The notes under the pieces were generated by a model. It was given only the letters and a program-made list of their open reading frames with translations. It was not told the DNA's origin and made no database searches. The position numbers and the translations under genes were made by a program. Below, in pieces: positions 30,256 through 40,209 of a stretch of DNA of 64,000 bases. The first letter of the stretch is position 1. Each line of letters begins with the position of its first letter. This DNA comes from Marsupella aquatica (Eukaryota; Marchantiophyta): contig OZ316897.1 in NCBI GenBank assembly GCA_973895155.1, positions 13,640,001-13,704,000 of the forward strand. Reading direction: 5' to 3'.

Positions 30256-31560
30256 GGGCCCGTTGCCGATCACGGAAAAATGAACAATTTTTCCGATGGA
30301 TCACCATAGGGGCCCAAGAAGCCCCACATGAGCTCGATTAAGGGGCCAGGTATTTTTCGGCCAATAGACCTAGGGCCAAAAGTTATGGCCAATTTCGACT
30401 TGATTAGAGTTGTTGCACATCGATGGACCAAGAGGGGGTTGCCTGGACCAGGGGGGTTGCCTAGACCAGAGCGGGTTTTGGCCACAACTTTTAGCCCCCT
30501 ATGTCATACTTTGTGCTTGAGGCCAAGTTACGGAAGGTTTTCGATTATCTTTGTTTCAAGCTAAGTGGCAAGGCCCACGGACCCTCGGGTAGGGGGCCAA
30601 AGATAGGGGACCAAAGCTGGTCCGGGGGTGGCAAGTCCCCAAAAGCATATATGAGGGGAGTGGTCCTCTCAAGTTTGAGCTCGAGCTGATTGCGATCGAC
30701 GAAGAAACGTCGTTTCGAGTTTTGGAGCGGAAACAAGCATAACTCGACGATCGGATCTTTGTTGGGGGAGTTCTTGGGTTCGTTGGAAAGCTAATGAAGA
30801 AAGCTACCTCATAGTGCTCTTTGATTGTGCATTGAATGATTTTGGTGTTGAGGCTTGTAATGGGGGGAGTCCCTCTTGCCGATCCAAAGTCGAACAGTGA
30901 CCAGACCGCATTTGGTTCCCACGGGGATCTGATGTTGGGGAGGTAGAACCAAGTAGACTCTGGGGGCTGCCGTTGAGATCTGGTCCCGATGCATGATGAG
31001 AGGTTGAGCGGAACCCGGTTTCGCCGGGAGGTGGCTAAGAACTAGAAATTGAATGGTCCCGACATGTTACTACTAGTTTGTGAAAAACTAAGTTTGGGCC
31101 ATGGGCATGTCCTGGAGGTAGGGCGGTCAGCCATTGATGGGTAGAAAGTGGGGAAGCTTGGGCGACATCTAGTAGATAGACTGTTTCGGACGAATAGTGA
31201 TGCCGACCTTAGTTTCAGCTTATGACAAGGTCATGCAGGCCTGGGAGGCTATATCTGCTGACCTATTTACTAATGACTGTTGAGCTTGATGTAAGACAAT
31301 GGTCTTGGGAGTTCCGAGATCAAGACGGGTTCTTACCGGTTGGTTGCTTGTGCAGATAGTAAAGACCGTTGAGCGACGGTTGTGCTGATGAGGGCAAGTG
31401 CGGCTTCATATGGGAGGGGTCGCCAACGACAAGGAGTATAGTCGAAGAGAACTTGCCCCAATATTCTGTGTTAGTGCAAGGTTCAACTTGTTTCAAGGTT
31501 GAGAAGCGAGTTTGGACGGGCACGTGGTGGGAGGTCCACCACTCATCTCCAACCTCATGC
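30256..31560. repeat. GC-rich repeat unit B
   Basis: A second unit of about 1.3 kb that directly follows unit A. Its start (30256-30390) is shared with 19437-19570, its middle with 24608-24860 and its end with 29920-30250. Open frames in it are not conserved between copies, so it is probably non-coding. It may be an LTR or a TRIM/LARD-like unit; no clear TG...CA ends were found. Confidence 0.5.
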
Positions 31561-31990
31561 TCTAAGTGACCTAGTTAGTCTGAACATTACCACAAGACTA
31601 GTAGTGGAGGATTTTCACTTTGACAACACATAACAAACAAGGATTTTCATTGTGACAACAATCAAATCTACTCATATCATTTAATTGTTTTTGTTACCAA
31701 CAAAGCTTTACTATTACCAGCAAAACAAACAATATAAAAATGTCTCATTAAAAGTTTTATTTTCCAAAATAGTTTTAAACACAAGATTTTCTTGCTAGTG
31801 CCGAGCCCTACTATTACTAGTGTCAGGCGCTAGCCAAAAAAAGTTGATTAGACAAAAAAAATGTATTTAAAAAAATGACCATCCATTTTGCTGGTATCAA
31901 TGATTGTTTGTTGTTTGTTTTTTGCTGTCACTATGGTTATACCCACAACAAACAATAAAAACCAAAATAATAGCAAATGGGTACCCAATA
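31561..31990. other. AT-rich non-coding stretch
   Basis: No gene. Words such as GGATTTTCA[CT]TGTGACAACA occur twice (about 31607 and 31649), and ACAACAAACAA recurs, suggesting a decayed non-autonomous DNA element. No terminal inverted repeats were confirmed. Confidence 0.3.
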
Positions 31991-32396
31991 CACAAAAAAA
32001 TCATTTATAGTAGTGTTGATGGTGGGCTCCATATATGTTAGACCCTTAGAAGGGCATCATATGGTGCAAGCTAGTAATATCAACACGTAAAAACACCAAC
32101 AAAAAATGAGTTTACCCAAACATTTTATTGTTTGTTTGGAATCAAGTTTAATCTGTCTTCCATTGCATTTTTGGTCTAGCCTGCATTTTAGTAACACAAA
32201 AAAATCATTTATATTAGTGTTGATGGTGGGCTCCATATATGTTAGACCCTTAGAAGGGCATCATATGGTGCAAGCTAGTAATATCAACTCGTAAAAACAC
32301 CAACAAAAAATGAGTTTACCCAAACATTTTAATGTTTGTTTGGAATCAAGTCCAGTCTGTCTTCCATAGCATTTTTGGTCTAGCCTGCATTTTAGT
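31991..32396. repeat. tandem duplication, two units of about 204 bp
   Basis: The unit beginning CACAAAAAAATCATTTATA at 31991 is repeated from 32195 with about eight differences. Both contain GATGGTGGGCTCCATATATG, AGAAGGGCATCATATGGTGC and a TGTTTGTTTGGAATCAAG word. No coding signal. Confidence 0.85.
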
Positions 32397-33528
32397 CACC
32401 TGACCAGCTTACATTAATCCATAGATCCCTAATCATCACTGATACATTCAGAGACCAGGGGACTCAAAAGTTGGAGATTTCAAAAGTTTGGTTTTGTCGC
32501 TCTAAACACAATTGCTCGATTGCCACCACAACCTCCCCGTCACAGAGGTCAAAGTAGAATTTTATACAATCTCATCCCCCAATGGAGGCAATGTTGGGCT
32601 AAATAACAGAGATTAGCTGAGATTGAGCAGCTTCAGGCTTTCCTACACTGGCACTGCACAAAAGGATGTAGCAAAGGGTCAAGCAAAGACAACTCAAATT
32701 TGCAGAAGATTGATGTACTATGTTCACTTTGTCTGTTCTGAGAATCAAGCAGAGGACTCGAATTTGCAGAAGATTAATGCATTCATTTCACTTGGTGGCT
32801 TCTGAGTAACAATGTATATGTTTTAGTATTTTGTTGGTGGTTACATGCTTGGTAGTGTCCCCCAAACTTCCCCCAAACTGGAGGTGCGCCTACTCTCAGC
32901 CCAGGGGCAGAGGTATATCCTCTACTGTAGCTTCTCGCTGCATTGTCATACCTAGAGGGTAGTCGCATTGCAAACCTTGTCCCCTGGTGCTACATCTGTG
33001 CTAATGCTGCATACTGATCTTGCAGATTCTACCTGAAGTTTCTCAGCCCTGGCAATTTTCTTGAATTGTTGGGTAGCAGAGTCGTCAGCAAACATGGAGC
33101 ATCCCTTCATATGTCCTTTAGTAAAACTCTCCTCAAACGAAATAGTTGGGGCAGTGAGTTCTCCAAAAGCAGTTGATATTGCCAATTGAAGCCTTAAAGC
33201 GTCTACAACTGACACCAGAATCTGTCAAGGGCTTGGGAATGGCTCAGAATGTCTATCTTCAGGAGAACTTAAATTTCTTTCAGGCAATCCTAAACAAGGA
33301 TTTTTGGCATTCCTATGTGAGTAGGTCTACTTGTACATATGCACAATTCAGCAGCACTTCTACTTCGATCACCTGAATTGGAATGTTTCATTCAATTCGT
33401 GAGTATTACTTCAATGTCCATCCAGCCAAAATCTTCAAGAGATCGAGCAGAGTTAGACAAAAATGCTGGAAACAGTGTCAGCAACCACTCATGACATAAA
33501 TGTATATTCAAGTACTTAATTTCTAATG
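32397..33528. other. region 3' of SufD, no gene recognised
   Basis: It follows the SufD stop codon on the minus strand. A minus frame at 32952-33215 (about 87 codons) has a protein-like segment around GHMKGCSMFADDSATQQF, but no family is recognised and no splice partner was found. A near-repeat CAGAAGATTGATG / CAGAAGATTAATG occurs at about 32702 and 32767. Confidence 0.35.
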
Positions 33529-35751
33529 TCAAACAGAGAGAGAAAGATCTGCTTTTATCACACCCTCAGCAGCAAGGGAATCTTTGACGAGATTTTCTAC
33601 CCTCTTCTTGAGATCTTGAGAGCCGAGCTTTTGAACTACCTCTGCTCCAAATGAGAATACTAAAGCACTTCTAGCTGTCTGAGTATCAATACCACGAGCC
33701 TGGAAATAAAACAGTTGCTCTTCTTCAAGGTCACTAATGGCTGCTCCATGGGAGCATTTCACATCATTGGCAATGATTTGCAAGTTGGGTTTCACATTCA
33801 CCGTTGCTCTAGGGGCCAATAATAAACTTCGGCTCAGCTGCCCTGCATCAGTCTGTTGAGCGTACCTACAAAACCACAACACAACTTTGGTAATCAAACA
33901 TAAAAGCAAATAATCTAAGATTTCCTGATGCCACAAGTAGATGCATTACCCTAAATGCTAGGCTCAAGCTGAACACAAGAAACGTGGTTACGCTTTGCAA
34001 TGTATTAAAACTTAAATGTCTATACTACTCCAAATCTCCTTTCTCCCAATGATATCGTGTTTATGAGCACGGTATTCGGGATATCGTCCATGATCCGAAA
34101 TACCTGTTGACTTTGACGTTGCCATCGAATACGGAATGACCCGAGGAGTCAGTCACTATACACTTATGCAACTGTCGACTGAAACCCCTTGGATAGTTCA
34201 GAATCAGCTTGCTATGAAGGTCATGCAGTTGATCACGACCGGAAAGTAGAAAAGAGTAGAATTCTGTGCTGGTGTCTGGTCCTGACTGTTGGACTTGGAG
34301 GTTATGTCGACTAAGTCGACCCCCGAAACAAGCTTCAACCAACTTGTAGCTACTAGATTCAGCCTGCAAAAACCAACAAAGATACTCATAAGACTGACCT
34401 TTAAAAGTAAGTATCTTAAAAATTGATTTCAACTACAACTCACTTCAGCAAACTATCAAGTTACACATTTTAAAGGAGAAAATTTACCGAGAATGATGTA
34501 ATCAAGATTGAGGAGGGGGAAAGAACCTGAGAAACAGAAGTTTGTCGGATGTAAACAGAGGTTCGATTTTCTTCCTGCAAAAAATTGTGACTGACTTGAC
34601 CTTGCTCTGCAATCACTATTTCACACACAGAATTGGTCCAGTACACTGCACCGGGTGCTCCAACAAAATCCTCGACAAAATTTAACACCCCATCTTTCTC
34701 TACGATCACAAGCAGGCGAGGATTCGAGAGACCAAAGGAAGACCCTTCCCCTGGCCCTTGTGCTGGAACCCGTTGGGTGGAAATGTAGATGATCTGAAGT
34801 GAGTCCAGCATCTTAACACCTTCAGGTACAATGATTACACACAAGTCTCGAGCACCGACGCCGTTTAGACAAGCAAACACGTCTCCTTGACTCTGTGCAG
34901 CTGCTCCCGATAGCCTTGGTAGTACATAGTTGTCGATGACCTCTTTAGACAGGGTTGAGATGCTTCCCACAACCACACCTTCAGCCAGACCATCAAGCTT
35001 TGAAAGAGCTTTTGAGAACACTCCATCAACAAAGATGACTCGGTTCCCATCACCCACAGAGAACTTCAAAGATGATAAGTCAAAAGAAACAGCTTCTGGG
35101 GTAGCATCTACAGGATAAATGTCTGCCCTCTTCAGAAACTTCAAGTCCGTGAAGCGGTAGGCTTCGTCCTTGTTAGTGGGCCAATGACAACTCAGCGTCG
35201 CCTCCGTGGACTCCTCCCTCAACCTGGAAAGCGCATCGTTCTGCAAATCATCTCCTGCAATGGAGTCTTCCAGCTTCGATGCAAGGTCGAGGAGAAACAG
35301 GTCAGGACTCGAATTGGGTGTCCCGAATGAGAGCTCAGCTTGGTCTCTCAAAGCTACTCGAAGAAGATGAGATGCCTGGCTCCTTCCTATCCTGCGTTCA
35401 ACGTTAAAGTCAGGAAAGAAAGAACACTCTTCCACAAACCCACAATTGACTGGACCTGCGTTTACAATCGACCCACCCCTTTTCAAGCTACGAAGAGGTC
35501 TTGATTGTCAAGCGCTGTGCACCGTGTACCCACCTAGGATGGACCTTATCTCCCCTCCAGGAATTATGAGGCGGGCATCCTTGCGACGGCAACGAACAGA
35601 AAGACCAGGGTGGCACTCCTCCAGCTGAAGGCAGCAGCAGCCGAACAGACCTCCGAGCACAAAACACACTCCCAACCTGAGAGCCTTCAGCCATGGACAG
35701 AATCCCACTTCCGGCCCCCGCAGCTGCTCGAATCGTCGTCATCATCATCAT
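33529..35751 (-). CDS. SUFD: SufD-like Fe-S cluster scaffold protein, plastid-targeted
   Basis: Component of the plastid SUFBCD scaffold that assembles iron-sulfur clusters in the stroma; in Arabidopsis the homologue is ABCI7/NAP6. Model by eye, four exons on the minus strand: 35751-35534, 35391-34527, 34363-34104 and 33865-33529. All introns are GT-AG and phases agree, giving about 559 residues. Intron 1 ends with a strong pyrimidine tract and CTGACTTTAAC branch-like text. Exon 1 is a Ser/Arg/Ala-rich, acid-poor transit peptide starting from four consecutive Met codons. Exon 2 has NKDEAYRFTDLKFLKRADIY and the GARDLCVIIVPEGVK turn. Exons 3-4 carry the beta-helix end with RQLHKCIVTDSSG, FDGNVKVNRYAQQTDAGQ, CSHGAAISDLEEEQLFYFQA. 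The CSHGA histidine, conserved in SufD, is present. The start among the four Met codons is uncertain. No disabling change was seen. Confidence 0.9.
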
Positions 35752-36010
35752 CCTCAACCGTCTCCTTGGCAGCTGTTTGAATCCAAGCTGTTCAAATCAA
35801 TTCAATTGAAATCCATTCACCTGCAAGGTAACGCTGTCCATCATTCAGCTGTTGCCATTCCGGTTGATTTCATGAACAGAGAGGCCTCGCAGAAGTGTTG
35901 ATTTCATGAACAGAGAGGCCTCGCAGAAGTGTACTCTGCAGGCGAAGGAGTGCTAAGCTGGAAGCTCATATGGAGTGTAGAGTAGAGGAGAGGAGACAAC
36001 ATAGTGCAAT
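35752..36010. promoter_or_regulatory. SufD upstream region with a perfect 34-bp tandem duplication
   Basis: The unit GTTGATTTCATGAACAGAGA...GCAGAAGT (35863-35896) is repeated exactly at 35897-35930, about 110 bases upstream of the SufD start codon, so it probably lies in the 5' UTR or core promoter. The identity of the copies points to a recent duplication. Confidence 0.7.
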
Positions 36011-37866
36011 CGGATGGGTGGGTCGGATTCGCCTTACCCAGTAATTGTCATGTCGGCATCGACCAACCAGCATTCAGTTGCAATTTCTCTTCTAGAAGTG
36101 GGGAAATATGGGGGCTGAAACCTATCCGTATGCTGGTGTGTGCAACCTAGCCAGATGTTCTTTTCCTGTGTACCTAATTTTCTTGACGTCGCAATGGAAG
36201 TCTGGTTTGGGGTATGAGGACTCACTGGGTTTTGTAGGGGAACCAATTAAGGTCACTTGACCATGGACCAATGCAATGCCACTTGGCTTAGCATACTCGA
36301 GTTAAGTTAACCTATATAATAGATTTGTTGGGGGGGGAGAGGTTGGTAGTCAAAGTAGGTTTTGCGGCAGGTTAGAAATACTACTAGTTTGGGGGGTAGA
36401 TAGCAAAATGCTGCATTTAAGCAAAATCCTTTAAAGTAGAGCTCTATCTATTAACCACCATCTTGTTTTAGGGCTTTCTATGCAAGCTTGCCCTCAGTTT
36501 GTCATATAAGTTAAGCCAAATTTGTATCCAGGGCCAGCTATGGTACTAAATCGTGATGATTGGTTGATATGCAGGATTGATATTAATTGATTCCAACTTA
36601 AAGGTCCATTGTTACATTCTCAAAAAAAATGAAAAAATTCTCTAGTTCTAGGTGGTTGGGTAGACCCTTTGAATCGACCATGACTTTTGATCCGATGACT
36701 TTGATAGACAAAGCACTTTTGACATAAAAATACCAGCACATTATAAAAGGAAATTTGTTATCTTCCTAGGAAGAAGACTTTGAAGATGGTCAGTTAAGGT
36801 TTGAGCCATGTTTTTGCAGCCCATCCAGGCAAAGCACCGTGTAGAACATTGTGGTCTATGGAAGCTTCAATTTCAGAAAACTTACCTTTAGAGATAAACC
36901 TTTTTGTTCCTGACAAGAGATTACTGTTGGCTTGGTCTTACAAACCTCCTTCATATTAATTGGTGATTAATTGAAATTTTATCACATGACATCAACATAG
37001 TTCTAGTGCTGCTCAACAGTCTATTGTCAAATGTGATCCATGATGCATATTTGATCATCCAAAAGTGGACCACACTCCAAATGGACAAATTAAGGTGTGA
37101 CTTTTGATGTCTTTTACAAGCACATAAGGTGGGACAATGGAATCAACTGTTATGGGAACATATAAACAGGTCAATTAGGATAAGTGCAATCTGTTTGTTT
37201 TTCTGGTTCTGATTAGACTCCATTTTCTTTTTGTCAAATGTGAAGACTAGCCATCATTTTTAGACTAACTCCTACAATGCCACATTGTTTTCAATGGCTT
37301 TAGTGAATTAAGCCTGTTAAACCTAGAAGATCCTATGGCCCTGAGATAGTCACATTAGAAAATCTGACGGTTGCCATCATCCTTGATGCCGGGTTCTTGG
37401 TGGCACCTACTGCAATGTGTGGACAAAGGAAGGCATTCTGCCAGGTGTGGACAGTCCCAGTATTACCAAGCCTACATAGCCAAGGAAATAGGGAAGCCAA
37501 AGTTTTTTTTTTGCTTTGAAAAATGAGAAAATGCAACTGTACTCACAACTTCTGTACAGAATACAAGTTACCCGTGTGCTCCCATAATCTCTTGGCTGGA
37601 AACTCACGATCAGTAATCTTTTTCCGGACAGTAGTTACATACTACAAAGGACGTCTGGGTGCAGGGGTTCTAGCCTGAACCCTACTCCCAGAATACTCGA
37701 AAAAGCTTTCCGGTGTGGCCAATTAGCTTCTACTCACTTTCTGGTCACAAGATTACAGGCTTGTAACCCAAGCCCAGACCTCCGGTATCCTTATACATGA
37801 CTCCTTTACCAAGCTTGAATTATGATATTGGCCATTCAAATGCCACCACCCTTCTTACATATAGTA
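36011..37866. other. intergenic stretch without a recognised gene
   Basis: AT-rich, short frames only, several homopolymer runs (GGGGGGGGAG near 36332). No motif of a known protein or repeat end was found. Confidence 0.35.
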
Positions 37867-37869
37867 TTA

Positions 37870-38308
37870 GAGCATCCCCACTGGACGCGGCAAATAGCTG
37901 CCAGGTGAGGGTTTTACCGCAGGAAGACTGTGGGGGGATATTTTCATCCCCACCGGGACACGGCAGTTTTAAAAACACTGTCCCGTCTTGCCAAAATAGA
38001 CCTCCCGTGCGGCATTCTGCCGCGCACTACCCCTGCCTGCTCAAACACTCCATTTGAATTGCACGGAGGAGAGTTGTGGATCTGGGAAGAAATGGACCGC
38101 TCTGCCTTCACTAGGGGGGCGCCATCCTCATGGTGGGACTGGAGGACTATCGACAAACGTTTGCCGTGGCTCTGTTTGCCGTGGTAGAATGGCAAGACTG
38201 GTGGGGTACCTTATTGGAGGGTACACACCAATCAGGCCCCGCATGCCACTAAAGTCGCCAGAAAGCCCTTATGCCGTGTCCAGGACACCGAGTCCAGTGG
38301 GGATGCTC
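37870..38308. mobile_element. Tourist-like MITE (PIF/Harbinger type), 439 bp
   Basis: Perfect terminal inverted repeats of at least 16 bases, GAGCATCCCCACTGGA (37870-37885) and its complement (38293-38308). They extend to about 21 bases with one mismatch. The duplicated target is TTA on both sides (37867-37869 and 38309-38311), the signature of PIF/Harbinger elements. The inside has no transposase frame. It contains sub-terminal GGGACACGGCAG/CCGTGTCC-like words on both sides. It was presumably moved in trans by a Harbinger transposase such as the broken one at 57 kb; that link is inference. Confidence 0.9.
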
Positions 38309-38311
38309 TTA

Positions 38312-39259
38312 GGGAGTGTCAACACTAGTTCAAAAGTAAACCCCCACAGAATAGGACGGTAGTCAGTCAGTTCCGATGTACTCTAACATCTTCCTATGGC
38401 GCTAGAGAGTGCGCAAAACCTAACTTTTGATTTATGGACCTAGAATGACATTAGATAAGTGTTACCAATGTATTTAACATCTTCCTAGGGGCAAGGTGAC
38501 TGCCAAACGTGACTTTTGAGATACCCTATGATTGATGATGGCCAAACCTGACTTTTGAGACACCCTATTATGTGAGCCAAACCTGACTTTTGAGACGCCC
38601 TATTATTATTAGAGTAGCCTGCAGCCTCTTGTATCTGTCCATCCAGATATCGAAGAAGTCCCTCCTCCCTGTGGAGAAATACCTCTACTACAGGTTAGGT
38701 AGTGCAAACAACACATTGCGTCCTGCAAACTTACTGCTGCATGCCCAGAGCTCAGATTGCATTGTCCTCCTTCTCGTGCATGTGATTTTAACCGGTTGGC
38801 AGCACTTCAGCCTCTCACCGTTAATGTGCTCAACTATTCGTTAGATTCATCAAACCAATTCATTCATTTCTCATTTCACGGCGTGCTTACAACCTTCCAT
38901 CGTCATGTCAAGCCCCATCAAACGTCGTCACCCTTCTTCGTCCCGGACCTGCAGCAGCGGCCTCCCATCAACACCACGAATTCCTGCATTCATGGATTAT
39001 CATTGCCTTTCTGGGCTTGCAAATTGGCATGCCTGGACGCCCAAGAGGCAGGAATGCTGCTGCAGTGGACGATCGTTGGCCCATTTGGAAAACGTTGTGG
39101 GATTGATAGTAGTACTTCGAAAGTTGGCTGCATCTGTAATAGTCACTCTGCTGCTCCTAGAGCCTCACATTGAATTACACTACCACAGACATGCTTCTGT
39201 CAAGTATATCGAACATAGATTCTATGTTCAGTGTCTTTGAAAGAATCTATGTGTGAAAG
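38312..39259. repeat. intergenic stretch with short tandem repeats
   Basis: A word CCAAACCTGACTTTTGAGAC and variants recur about every 35-45 bases at about 38500-38600, each followed by a CCCTAT word. The plus frames at 38757-39240 are open in two registers but neither shows a known motif. A 19-base palindrome GAACATAGATTCTATGTTC lies at 39211-39229, shortly before a possible upstream exon of the next gene. Confidence 0.4.
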
Positions 39260-39693
39260 ATGACAGCGAAGAGACCGGCAGCAGCAGCAGGAGCAGCAGG
39301 AGGAGCAGCAGGAAGAGAAAGAGGAAGAGGAAAAGGAAAAGGGAAGGGGGCAAAGGAGGTCCTTAACGAGAAGAGTAAACTGAAACATCCGACTCCCGAT
39401 CTCCTGCGCCTCATAACTGCATACCTATATGTTCCGTTGTCCACAGCGGAGAATGTTGTTGATCCTGTTCCGCCCAAAAAACCGACGGAGCTGCTGCTTG
39501 GTGGCATGGGCGAGCAGGAGGGTGAGGGCAAGGGCAAGCACGAGGGCGAGGAAGAATTGGATCGAAGAACGCCGGAGCATGCGCGCTACAGGGCCACGCT
39601 CAACTATTACGGTCCTCTTCCTTGCCGACGTCAGCGACGAGACTCTTGGGAGGCAGGTGCCGCTCCTCGTCCAGGTCGTGGCTATGGGCGAGG
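39260..39693 (+). CDS. possible upstream exon of the CH_2/JHY-like gene
   Basis: An open frame from ATG 39260 encodes a low-complexity Ala/Gly/Arg/Lys-rich start and a KHPTPDLLRLITAYLYVPL segment. It ends at a good donor (GGGCGAGG, then GTAAGCACG) in phase 2. The next exon begins after TTGACAG at 40209 with one base, so phases match. If used, it would add about 145 residues before the CH-like domain. The alternative is that translation starts at ATG 40210. Homologues elsewhere often have a short basic N-terminal extension. No motif confirms this exon, so it stays tentative. Confidence 0.35.
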
Positions 39694-40209
39694 GTAAGCA
39701 CGCCGTGAATCAATTTAAATAATGTCAGTTGGGTTGGATTGGATCGCCTTCGCTTGGCTTGGCTTGGCTTGGAATGAGTTCGGGGTATGATGGATGCATG
39801 GGTGCCAAGCAGCAGCAGCAGCTAAGGGAACAAGCCAGCTTTTGTGTGAATAAAAAAGCAGGAGGAGAATTTGGAGTGGCAATTCAATATGGATTAAGGA
39901 GTGGCCGGAATTTGAGCATCAATCGTGTGGAATCTCCTGCAACTATTGGAATTTGGTTCAGGCGAGCAGGCAGGAAAGGCAGTCAAGTAAAGGAAAAGAT
40001 AGGCAGGGCAGGGAAGAGTAACAGCAGTTATGGGAAGACTGGCTGGCTGGCTGGCAAGAGGAGAGGAGGATCATATGAGCAGAAAGTCCAGAGAGTCTCA
40101 TCAGACCACCAATTTTGCTGAGAATTTCTCGTTTGGAGGGGGTCCAGCGGGACTTTGCCTCTGCTGAGCTTACGAAGTGAAAAGTGTCCTGTGAATTTTG
40201 ATTGACAGG

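Noticed and set aside
31599-32012. Possible CACTA transposon ends (TAGTAGTG words)
   Set aside because: The two words are in the same orientation and no CACTA start with a 3-bp target duplication was found.
32952-33215. Minus-strand frame 3' of SufD as an extra gene or exon
   Set aside because: No family recognised, no start codon context, and the SufD frame already has its stop at 33529. Kept only as a note in the flank.
39429-39722. Alternative frame in the possible upstream exon (LADVSDETLGRQVPLL)
   Set aside because: It reaches the same donor in phase 1, which does not match the acceptor at 40209. The frame from 39260 does.
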